64,000 bases of DNA from Gammaproteobacteria bacterium. Lineage in GTDB: Bacteria; Pseudomonadota; Gammaproteobacteria; Steroidobacterales; Steroidobacteraceae. The notes beneath the pieces are model-generated. The model saw only the letters and a program-made list of their open reading frames with translations. It was not told the origin of the DNA and did not search any database. Of this stretch, positions 26,523-34,354 are shown piece after piece (the stretch's first letter is position 1; the number at the start of each line of letters is the position of its first letter). The stretch spans positions 1 to 64,000 of the forward strand of contig VGUJ01000003.1 in assembly GCA_016874235.1 (NCBI GenBank), written 5' to 3'. Both the position numbers and the translations under genes were made by a program.

Positions 26523-27154
26523 GCGCTCACCCCTCGCGCGCCGATCTCTAGCGTCGCGCATTGGTTCGGCGGAAGACCCAAGTCTTGATGAGTCGCCGCC
26601 ATGACGAGGCCGCCGTCCGCCAAATGCTCTTGGATCAAGGATGCGACCAGTCCCTGCCCCGCCACATCGAGATTCGTCGCAGGCTCATCGAGCAGCCAAA
26701 GAGAAGCACCGGTCAGCCAAAGTGACGCCAGCGCGACGCGACGTCGTTGACCGGCCGACAATGCGCGCACGGGTCGATCCGAAAACTTCGCTGCGCCGAC
26801 TCGAATAAGCGCTGACTGGACGTCTTCGGAAGCGACGCGCCGACGAAGACCGACGTTGAATGACACATTCTCGGCAGACGTGAAATCAGATTTCAGCGCT
26901 GGGTCGTGACCTAGGTAGGACAGGTTCGCGTGATAGTCGGGATCTCTCGGTGGAATGCGCTGACCGCGAAAGGTCAACTCGAGCGACTCAGGCTCGAGCA
27001 AACCCGCCAAGACTCGCAGCAACGTTGTCTTACCCGTCCCGTTGGCCCCGACGACCTGAAGGCAGCAGCCGGCCGGCACCTCGAAACCGAGACCCCTGAG
27101 AAGGTGGCGCTCACCCCGGAAGACATGAAGATTTTTTACCGACAGCTCAGACAT
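26519..27154 (-). CDS. ccmA: Heme exporter ATP-binding protein CcmA
   Basis: This 211-residue ABC ATPase has Walker A GANGTGKTTLL, signature ALSAGQRRRVALA, Walker B WLLDEP and the H-loop histidine in MAATHQD. It is short, as usual for CcmA. It is the first gene of the unit ccmABCDEFGHI-MFS-MATE. The 133 bases between it and tRNA-Leu must hold the operon promoter, but no strong sigma70 boxes stand out. Confidence 0.95.
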   Translation of the reverse strand: MSELSVKNLHVFRGERHLLRGLGFEVPAGCCLQVVGANGTGKTTLLRVLAGLLEPESLELTFRGQRIPPRDPDYHANLSYLGHDPALKSDFTSAENVSFNVGLRRRVASEDVQSALIRVGAAKFSDRPVRALSAGQRRRVALASLWLTGASLWLLDEPATNLDVAGQGLVASLIQEHLADGGLVMAATHQDLGLPPNQCATLEIGARGVSA

Positions 27155-27287
27155 TTAGACGACTATCTTAAGAAGGACTCGCAACAGCCGCGGTCCCGCC
27201 CATCCCTGCCATCGGCACCGACCGCGTAAGCCTAGCACAGGCCTCCCCTACGAAGGTCGGCGCTAGCCTAAACTTGCCGCTCGCGTG

Positions 27288-27375
27288 GCCCCGGTGGCGA
27301 AACCCGGTAGACGCAGCAGACTTAAAATCTGCTGGCCGTAAGGCCGTGCCGGTTCAAATCCGGCCCGGGGCACCA
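27288..27375 (+). tRNA. tRNA-Leu (anticodon UAA)
   Basis: The cloverleaf is complete: acceptor GCCCCGG pairs with CCGGGGC, the anticodon stem GCAGA/TCTGC encloses loop CTTAAAA with anticodon TAA, there is a long variable arm as in class II tRNAs, and the T arm is GCCGGTTCAAATCCGGC. Discriminator A and an encoded CCA follow. In E. coli the matching leuZ lies directly after glyW-cysT; here it is about 6 kb away on the opposite strand. Confidence 0.96.
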
Positions 27376-27403
27376 CGCATCGATCCGTCGAGGGAAGTGA
27401 CGT

Positions 27404-29221
27404 ATGACTCAAAAGCTCCGAATTCTTGTCGCGTTGGTCATATCGCTGACCCTGTTGGCGTGCACCTCACGTCCCTCAAACTTCATCGCGCCGACCGCGG
27501 ACCCTCTCTCTTCGCGGGCGCTCGCGAACGGCGAGGTCATCGGTTTCGAAAATGCCGCCGGCGGACATAGTTGGTTGGGCATTCCGTTCGCCGCGGCCCC
27601 GATGGGTGATCTGCGTTGGCGCGCCCCACGCCCCCACCCTCGCTGGACAGGTCGGCGCGAAACGCTGCAGCCCGGTAGTCCATGTATTCAGTACGGCTCA
27701 CCCCTCGGTGGCGTCGGCGAGGCAGGTTCACGCCAAGGCAGTGAGGATTGCCTTTTCCTGAGCGTTTACGCGCCGAAGTTAACGACGTCCGAGGCTGCCG
27801 CGCAGCGTCTGCCTGTGATGCTCTGGATCCACGGCGGCGGCAACACGGTCGGCCACGCCGCATTTTATGACGGTCAAGTGCTCGCCCAGCGAGAACGTGT
27901 GATCGTCGTGATGACCAACTATCGACTCGGTCCCTTCGGTTGGTTCGTGCCGCCGGAAAATATTTCTTTGAGCGCGGACTCTCAGGATCCCGATCTCTCG
28001 GGTAACTACGGCAACCTGGACGTCGTCGCCGCGCTGCGCTGGGTACGCGATAACGCGGCTGCTTTCGGCGGCGACTCAGGCAATGTCACCGTACTCGGGG
28101 AATCCGCGGGCGCGACCAACGCGCTTGCTTTACTCGTGACACCCTCAGCGGAGGGGCTATTCCACCGTCTGATTGTGCAAAGCCTCGGCTTTGGTTTCGC
28201 TCGTACGCCGAGCATCGACTCCTCCTCAGGGACCGCCCAGGTACTTCGTCGTTCCCTGATCGCATCGGGCAGAGCCAAAGATTCGACCGAGGCCGATCAG
28301 CTGGCGACGAAGATGACGACGACGGAGCAGTCCGCATTCCTTCGATCTCTCGATCCGTGGACGATCTACGGCACCTACCGTCGCGATGGCGATTACGATC
28401 GTGTCCCGACGGTTTTCCAAGACGGGACCGTGATCCGCCGAGGCGATCTGCGAGCCTTGCTGGCAGACCCGACGACGCATATCGACGTGCCCGTCATGTT
28501 GGGCACGAACCGTGACGAGCCGAAGATCTTCATGGCCTTCGACCGCACTCATGTTCGCACGGTCGCGGGACTCCCGTTCGCCCTGCGCGACCCCAAAGCC
28601 TACGATCTCGAAGCGCGATACCGCTCGCTCGTCTGGAAGGCCGACGGCGTCGATTCGATCGCCGATCTCTTGGCGCGTCACGGAGCACCGGCGTGGGCCT
28701 ATCGATGGGACTGGGACGAGCAAGGACAGCTCTACGGTCTCGTCGATCTCTCGCGCATCGTCGGCGCGGCGCATGGCCTCGAGATTCCGTTCGTCTTTGG
28801 ATTCTTTGACGTCGGTCCTCAGGGCAAGATGCTTTTTCATGAGGACAACGCAGCGGCCCGCGTCGCCCTCAGCGAGCGCATGATGGCCTACTGGGCGGGA
28901 TTCGCGCGAGACGGCAAGCCCGGTCGCGGCAGCGACGGACTCGGGCTCGAGTGGGTACCCTGGACGACCGATGCCGAGACTCCCCGCATGATCGTATTCG
29001 ACACACCCGCGGACGGCGGCATTCGGATGGCTCCATCCAATGTCTCACGAGAATCGGTCCTCGCGGAGATGGAGAAGGAGTCTCTGCCCATCACCCAGCG
29101 TTGTACGCTGTTTCAGGCGACGTTCCGCAATCGCGTGGACGACTGGGCCGACGGCGCCTGGCGCCGGTTCGTCGACGGGGCGTGCGAAGGTCAGCGGCTC
29201 GGTTCGCGTGCGGGCTCATAA
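27404..29221 (+). CDS. Carboxylesterase type B lipoprotein
   Basis: This 605-residue protein begins with a lipoprotein signal ending in a lipobox (LTLLACTS), so it is probably anchored in the envelope. The catalytic serine is Ser234 in VTVLGESAGAT and the oxyanion-hole region is LPVMLWIHGGGN. The histidine of the triad is probably the one in GAAHGLEIPFVFG. The family hydrolyses carboxylic esters of many kinds. It follows tRNA-Leu by 28 bases. Its 3' end overlaps the convergent dehydrogenase gene by 31 bases. Confidence 0.9.
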   Translation: MTQKLRILVALVISLTLLACTSRPSNFIAPTADPLSSRALANGEVIGFENAAGGHSWLGIPFAAAPMGDLRWRAPRPHPRWTGRRETLQPGSPCIQYGSPLGGVGEAGSRQGSEDCLFLSVYAPKLTTSEAAAQRLPVMLWIHGGGNTVGHAAFYDGQVLAQRERVIVVMTNYRLGPFGWFVPPENISLSADSQDPDLSGNYGNLDVVAALRWVRDNAAAFGGDSGNVTVLGESAGATNALALLVTPSAEGLFHRLIVQSLGFGFARTPSIDSSSGTAQVLRRSLIASGRAKDSTEADQLATKMTTTEQSAFLRSLDPWTIYGTYRRDGDYDRVPTVFQDGTVIRRGDLRALLADPTTHIDVPVMLGTNRDEPKIFMAFDRTHVRTVAGLPFALRDPKAYDLEARYRSLVWKADGVDSIADLLARHGAPAWAYRWDWDEQGQLYGLVDLSRIVGAAHGLEIPFVFGFFDVGPQGKMLFHEDNAAARVALSERMMAYWAGFARDGKPGRGSDGLGLEWVPWTTDAETPRMIVFDTPADGGIRMAPSNVSRESVLAEMEKESLPITQRCTLFQATFRNRVDDWADGAWRRFVDGACEGQRLGSRAGS

Positions 29222-30426
29222 CGCACGCGATAGACCACCCCGGCGTAATCGTCCGACACATAGATCGAACCGTCGGGGCCCTCGGCCACATCGACGGGGC
29301 GACCAATGAGACCGGTCTCCCCGCGAAATCCATCGAGGAACGGGCGCTCTTCGATGACGCCGGTTTCTCCAAAGTGCAGAGAGACCACTTTATAGCCGTC
29401 TGGCTCGGTTCGATTCCAAGAACCGTGCAGCGCGACCAGCGCGGCGCGCTGAAACTCAGCGGGCCGATTGGGATATCTCAAAAATCGGATGCCGAGAGGC
29501 GCGTTGTGCGCGCGAAACTCGTGTGCAGGCGCGATCGCTTCGGCGATGCGCGCCGCGTTGCCTGACCCAAATTGCGGATCGATCACCCTGCGCCCGTGCA
29601 CGACAGGCCAGCCGTAAAAACCACCTTCGACGATACGATTGAGCTCATCGGCCGGAATGTCATCACCCAGTAAGTCACGACTGTTTTCCGTGGCATAAAG
29701 GGCCGCATCCCACGGCGTCCAGTCGAATCCATAGGGATTACGTACCCCCGTCGCGATGATCGCTCCGTTCGCACCCTCGAGATCGAACCGCATCACGGTG
29801 GCGCGCCTGGGATCTTTTTCGATGCAAACATTACATGTCGAGCCCTGCCCGAGGTAGAGCTTGCCATCCGGCCCCACTCTTGCGGTTTTTCGCCAATGAT
29901 TTCCATCCGCGGTGAGCCCCGTGATGAGCGGCTCGAGCGCGCCCTGAGTCGACGCCGTCTCGGCATCGAATCGCACGCGCGATACGGTCGTCGCCTCGGC
30001 GATGTACAGCCAACCATCGTGCAGATCGACACCGTTGGGACGATCGAGCGCTTCGAACAAATTTTTTCGACCATCCGAACGACCGTCGCCATCCCGATCC
30101 GCACGTAACAGCACCACGAACCCACCCCGAGGTTGACTCAAGATGAGATCGCCCGTCGGCGTTGGCACCATCAATCGCGCACTCGGAAGGTCGGTGGCCC
30201 AGAGACTGATCGAAAATCCCTGGGGCGCCACCAGCTGTCGAGCGACCACGTCGGCGGGTGGTGGATCGATTCCGCCGTCGCGCAGCATCCGCCAGATCAT
30301 CGTCCGATCCGAGAGCGCAACGCCCCCGAGGAAAAAAAGCCAGATAAAACCGGCGACCGCGGCCACCGAGAGCGCGATCCCGATGCCGATCAACCATCGC
30401 AACCCTCGTGATAATCCCTGCGCCAT
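29191..30426 (-). CDS. PQQ-type sorbosone/glucose dehydrogenase-like beta-propeller protein
   Basis: The protein is 411 residues from the ATG at 30426; the frame continues 135 codons further but runs through the intergenic space and the start of the peptidase gene, so it is rejected. A membrane segment near the N-terminus (LRWLIGIGIALSVAAVAGF) would anchor it with the propeller in the periplasm. Propeller motifs include RDGDGRSDGRKNLF, RPNGVDLHDGWLYIAEA and GVRNPYGFDWTP, as in L-sorbosone dehydrogenases. PQQ and Ca2+ binding is likely but not certain. A CNVC pair lies in the middle. Confidence 0.85.
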   Translation of the reverse strand: MAQGLSRGLRWLIGIGIALSVAAVAGFIWLFFLGGVALSDRTMIWRMLRDGGIDPPPADVVARQLVAPQGFSISLWATDLPSARLMVPTPTGDLILSQPRGGFVVLLRADRDGDGRSDGRKNLFEALDRPNGVDLHDGWLYIAEATTVSRVRFDAETASTQGALEPLITGLTADGNHWRKTARVGPDGKLYLGQGSTCNVCIEKDPRRATVMRFDLEGANGAIIATGVRNPYGFDWTPWDAALYATENSRDLLGDDIPADELNRIVEGGFYGWPVVHGRRVIDPQFGSGNAARIAEAIAPAHEFRAHNAPLGIRFLRYPNRPAEFQRAALVALHGSWNRTEPDGYKVVSLHFGETGVIEERPFLDGFRGETGLIGRPVDVAEGPDGSIYVSDDYAGVVYRVRYEPAREPSR

Positions 30427-30510
30427 CGGTCGACCCTCGAATTCGGAAAGACTCGCGAAATAATGCCCCGAGTATCTCGCAAAGTCCGCGCGCGCCGTTA
30501 GAATTACGTC

Positions 30511-32994
30511 ATGAAACACTCCCTCGCCGCCCTCGCGCTTGTCGCCCTCCTGCCGCTCTCCGTCCATGCTTCCAACGCCGACAAGGCCGTCAAGGGCATG
30601 CCGGGGGATCCCGACAAACTTTTTGCGCAACTCGACACGCTTCTGCCCACCCCAGGCGTGACGCGGGCCGCGTCGGGTGCGCCGGGCGCACAGTACTGGC
30701 AACAACGCGCGGACTACCGTATTCAGGTCACGCTCGACGAAAAGCGTCACCGCCTCTCGGCGAAGCAGTCGATCACCTACATGAACCGCTCGCCGGATAC
30801 CCTCAACTACATCTGGTTGCAGCTCGATCAAAATATTTTCCGTGACGACTCCCTCGCGAGACGCTCAGAAGTGGCTGCCAATGCGGGGACGCGGCGAGAT
30901 ACCGTTGGCAGTGGCGATAGCCTGAGCTTTGCCGCGATGCGGCGTCACCAAGCCTTCGAGGACCGCGAGTACGGGTATGAGATGGGGCCGGTACGCGACG
31001 CCTCGGGACGCACGCTGCGTACCACAGTCAATGACACCATGATACGCATCGATTTACCGACGCCGCTGCGCCCGGGAACGAGTATCGAAATCAACTTCGA
31101 ATGGCAGTCCAATATCGTCGACGAAGCGGCCATCGGCGCCCGCGGTGGATACGAGTACTTTTCGAAGAACGATACGTACCAGTACTTCCTCGCGCAGTGG
31201 TTCCCGCGTCTCGTCGCCTACACCGACTACACCGGCTGGCAGCACAAGCAGTTTCTGGGTCGTGGCGAATTCACGCTCGAGTTCGGCGATTACGACGTCG
31301 AGATCACGGTTCCGGCCGACCACATCGTGGCCTCGACGGGCGTATTGCAAAACCCCGATGCCGTGTTGACCTCGGAGCAGCGCGCGCGACTGAAGCGCGC
31401 CGAAACAGCGAAGAAGCCGATCTTCATCGTGACCCCGGAAGAAGCCTTGGCCAACGAAAAAGAGGGCACAAACCGCACCCGGACCTGGCGATTCAAGGGT
31501 GAGAACGTTCGCGACTTCGCGTGGGCGAGCTCACGCAAATATATCTGGGATGCCATGGGTTACCGCCAGAGCGATTCAAAGCGACCCTTCGTCATGGCGA
31601 TGTCTTTCTATCCGAATGAAGGCGAGCCGATTTGGTCAAAGTATTCAACCCATGCCGTGATCCACACCATGGAGGTGTACTCGCGGTTCTCATTCCCCTA
31701 TCCCTACCCCGTCGCGATCTCGGTCAACTCCTGGGAACGCGGGGGCATGGAATACCCCATGATCACCTTCAACGGATATCGTCCGACCGCTGACGAAAAA
31801 ACCGGGAAGGTCACCTACTCGCGAAGCGCCAAGTACGGCCTCATCGGCGTGATCATCCACGAAGTCGGTCATATTTATTTCCCGATGATCGTCAACTCCG
31901 ACGAACGCCAGTGGACGTGGATGGACGAGGGTCTCAACACCTTCCTTGAGTACATCGCGGAACTCGAATGGGAAGAAAACTTCCCGACGTTCGGTGACAA
32001 GACCAACGTTCTCGACTTCATCACCGCCTACATGCAGTCGACAGATCAAGTTCCGATCATGACCAACTCCGACACAATCGTGCAGTTCGGACCGAACGCC
32101 TACTCCAAGCCCGCAGCTGCCCTGGCCGTACTTCGCGAAGCCGTCATGGGTCGCGAGCTTTTCGATCATGCTTTCCGTGAGTATTCGAATCGCTGGAAAT
32201 TCAAGAGACCGACTCCCGCCGATTTCTTCCGCACGATGGAAGACGCCTCGGGCGTCGATCTCGATTGGTTCTGGCGCGGCTGGTTCTACGGCACCGACCA
32301 TGTCGATGTGGCCGTTGGCGACATCCGTGAATATCAGGTCTCCACCCAAGATCCGGATGCCGAGTTCCCGTTGAAGCGTCAAGAGTTCGCGGCGAACTGG
32401 CCGGAGTCCTACTCGCAGCGACAGAACCGCACCGAGGGCCTCAAGACCCGCGTCGATCGCTATCCGGAACTCAAAGACTTCTACAACGAAAACGATCAGT
32501 TTGCAGTCACCAACAAAGACCGCAACGAGTTCAAAGATTTTCGTGAGAAGCTCAGAGACTGGGAGCGCACCGTCCTCGATCGCGCGATCAAAGCGGGTGA
32601 GTACGTGTACTTCGTCGACTTCAAGAACATCGGCGGTCTCGTCACGCCGTTGCCGCTCACCCTCACCTATGCGGACGGCAGCACCGAGGAATACCCGGTC
32701 CCGGCCGAGGTATGGCGCTACAACGCGCTCGAGGTCACTAAGCTTTTCGTTCGCAACAAGCGACTTGTCAGCGTGGAGCTCGATCGTAACCACTTGATCG
32801 CCGATTCAGACAAATCCAACAACATCACGCCGCGTCGTATCGAGCAAAGCCGCATCGAACTCTTCCGCGGGCGCGATCGCGAGCGCAACCAGATGCTCGA
32901 CGCGCTCGCTGAGCTCAAAGGAGAGCCCAAAGCCGAGAAGTCGGCCGGTGCGGCGGGCGGCCAAGACGTGCCGCTGCAACCCGTCGCCAAGTGA
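30511..32994 (+). CDS. M1-family zinc metallopeptidase (aminopeptidase N-like), exported
   Basis: This 827-residue protein has a signal peptide (HSLAALALVALLPLSVHA). The zinc site is complete: His450-Glu451-x-x-His454 in IIHEVGHIYF and Glu473 in WMDEGLNTF, exactly the HExxH-x18-E spacing of M1 peptidases. The exopeptidase loop reads RGGMEYPMI (GxMEN region altered to GMEYP), as in the bacterial non-aminopeptidase-like M1 subgroup. A long C-terminal region follows. It is probably periplasmic. The downstream DUF6702 gene overlaps its stop by 4 bases (GTGA). Confidence 0.9.
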   Translation: MKHSLAALALVALLPLSVHASNADKAVKGMPGDPDKLFAQLDTLLPTPGVTRAASGAPGAQYWQQRADYRIQVTLDEKRHRLSAKQSITYMNRSPDTLNYIWLQLDQNIFRDDSLARRSEVAANAGTRRDTVGSGDSLSFAAMRRHQAFEDREYGYEMGPVRDASGRTLRTTVNDTMIRIDLPTPLRPGTSIEINFEWQSNIVDEAAIGARGGYEYFSKNDTYQYFLAQWFPRLVAYTDYTGWQHKQFLGRGEFTLEFGDYDVEITVPADHIVASTGVLQNPDAVLTSEQRARLKRAETAKKPIFIVTPEEALANEKEGTNRTRTWRFKGENVRDFAWASSRKYIWDAMGYRQSDSKRPFVMAMSFYPNEGEPIWSKYSTHAVIHTMEVYSRFSFPYPYPVAISVNSWERGGMEYPMITFNGYRPTADEKTGKVTYSRSAKYGLIGVIIHEVGHIYFPMIVNSDERQWTWMDEGLNTFLEYIAELEWEENFPTFGDKTNVLDFITAYMQSTDQVPIMTNSDTIVQFGPNAYSKPAAALAVLREAVMGRELFDHAFREYSNRWKFKRPTPADFFRTMEDASGVDLDWFWRGWFYGTDHVDVAVGDIREYQVSTQDPDAEFPLKRQEFAANWPESYSQRQNRTEGLKTRVDRYPELKDFYNENDQFAVTNKDRNEFKDFREKLRDWERTVLDRAIKAGEYVYFVDFKNIGGLVTPLPLTLTYADGSTEEYPVPAEVWRYNALEVTKLFVRNKRLVSVELDRNHLIADSDKSNNITPRRIEQSRIELFRGRDRERNQMLDALAELKGEPKAEKSAGAAGGQDVPLQPVAK

Positions 32995-33542
32995 TCGATC
33001 GCCCCATTGCGCGACGGCGGGGGCTGCGAACGCTCGCAGCCCTTGCCGTCGCCCTGATGTTCGGAGCGATTCCGCGGGCGGAAGCCCATCGCTCGCACGT
33101 CACCCTTACGCGAATCGCCATCAACGAGCGGAGCGGACAGTGGGAAATCGTCCACGCGATCCACTACCACGATGCGCTTCGTTTGCTCGCGAAGCTCGGC
33201 ATTCGCGACAACATTCAACCGAGCTCGATCGAGGGTCGCGCACAAATCGCGCTCGAGGTCGAAAAGGCCTTTCGCTGGTCCACCTCAAACGGACGGGTGT
33301 TGACTCCGACCACGGTCGGCGCCGAACTCGAGGGCGATAATCTGCTCGTCTATCAGGAGATGCCGGCGCCGGCGGCCGACGCGCGGATCGTGGTCGAGTC
33401 GTCTTTCATGCACGACGTGTTCGCCGATCAGGTGAATCAAGTCTTGCTCGAGTACACCGAGCCGAGGGTGACACTCAGGCTGTCGAGATCATCACGGCGC
33501 GCCGAATTCGGCGGACCATCGGCCGCAAAACGTGGAGGCTAG
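32991..33542 (+). CDS. DUF6702-like exported protein
   Basis: This 183-residue protein starts at a GTG overlapping the peptidase stop. It has a signal peptide ending near GAIPRAEAHRSH. The mature part begins SHVTLTRIAINERSGQWEIVH with IHYHDA and contains LLVYQEMPAP and a His-rich strand FMHDVF. This resembles the DUF6702 family, small periplasmic proteins of unknown function. Translational coupling suggests it works with the M1 peptidase. Its last ten bases, including the stop, lie inside the oppositely oriented tRNA-Cys. Confidence 0.7.
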   Translation: MIDRPIARRRGLRTLAALAVALMFGAIPRAEAHRSHVTLTRIAINERSGQWEIVHAIHYHDALRLLAKLGIRDNIQPSSIEGRAQIALEVEKAFRWSTSNGRVLTPTTVGAELEGDNLLVYQEMPAPAADARIVVESSFMHDVFADQVNQVLLEYTEPRVTLRLSRSSRRAEFGGPSAAKRGG

Positions 33543-33606
33543 GGTCGGAATCGAACCGGCGTAGACGGCTTTGCAGGCCGCTGCATGACCACTCTGCCAC
33601 CTAGCC
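33533..33606 (-). tRNA. tRNA-Cys (anticodon GCA)
   Basis: On the minus strand acceptor GGCTAGG pairs with CCTAGCC, the anticodon loop is CTGCAAA with anticodon GCA, the T arm is CCGGTTCGATTCCG, the discriminator is U as needed for tRNA-Cys, and CCA is encoded. It lies 22 bases downstream of tRNA-Gly on the same strand and is antisense to the last ten bases of the DUF6702 gene. Confidence 0.96.
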
Positions 33607-33628
33607 GTGCCGACAAGGATGAGAAAAA

Positions 33629-33704
<76 letters not shown>

Positions 33705-33769
33705 CCGGGCACAGAGGGCGGAGATTGTAGTGGCGACCCCCGTTAAGTCAAGTTTGGGGGCCTAAACGC

Positions 33770-34327
33770 TCACTGGGCCTTGAGGTCGGGCCAGGCCGCG
33801 CGGAGGTAGTCGACGGCTGAGACCAGGGTCAGAACGGCCGCGATGACGGTGAGTACGAGACCGACCTGATAGGTGGGGAGAATCCAGACGTCCCAGCGAA
33901 TCAACATCATCGATAGCCCGACGATCTGCACGATGGTTTTGATCTTGCCAAGTGGAGAGACCGCGACCTTGGTGCGTTGACCGATCTCGGCCATCCACTC
34001 TCGAAGCGCAGAGATGGCGATCTCGCGGCCGATAATGACGATCGCCGGCAACACGACGATGAGTCGAGTGTCTTTGCTGACGAGCAACACTAACGCCACC
34101 ACAACGATCAATTTGTCAGCGACTGGATCGAGGAAGGCGCCGAGCCTCGAAGTCTGCCCGTACTTGCGCGCGAAGTACCCGTCGAGGCTGTCGGTGATGC
34201 CCGCCAAAGCGAACAACGCACCCGCCGCAGGGTCTGACCACGGGAACGGCATGTAAAAGAGCACCACCACGACGGGGATCGAGAAAATCCGCATCCAGGT
34301 GAGCACATTCGGGACGGTCAGCAGCAT
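33770..34327 (-). CDS. pgsA: CDP-diacylglycerol-glycerol-3-phosphate 3-phosphatidyltransferase
   Basis: This 185-residue membrane enzyme of phosphatidylglycerol synthesis carries the full CDP-alcohol phosphotransferase motif (DxxDGxxARx8GxxxDxxxD) in DSLDGYFARKYG followed by RLGAFLDPVADK. It has about five membrane helices. It is downstream of uvrC by 27 bases and upstream of tRNA-Gly and tRNA-Cys, the same order as in E. coli. Confidence 0.95.
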   Translation of the reverse strand: MLLTVPNVLTWMRIFSIPVVVVLFYMPFPWSDPAAGALFALAGITDSLDGYFARKYGQTSRLGAFLDPVADKLIVVVALVLLVSKDTRLIVVLPAIVIIGREIAISALREWMAEIGQRTKVAVSPLGKIKTIVQIVGLSMMLIRWDVWILPTYQVGLVLTVIAAVLTLVSAVDYLRAAWPDLKAQ

Positions 34328-34354
34328 GGGGCGTGTGGGGGCATCGTTTGGCGA

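Noticed and set aside
30427-30831. 135-codon upstream extension of the sorbosone-dehydrogenase-like gene
   Set aside because: It runs antisense through the start of the M1 peptidase gene and lacks any domain; the ATG at 30426 is followed at once by a membrane anchor.
31690-32793. 367-codon open frame antisense to the M1 peptidase
   Set aside because: It is a shadow frame of a strong, motif-complete gene in GC-rich DNA and shows no family motif.
27376-33532. Integrated genomic island between the tRNA genes
   Set aside because: No integrase, transposase or repeated tRNA 3' end was found; base use looks like the surroundings. Kept only as a synteny question in the findings.
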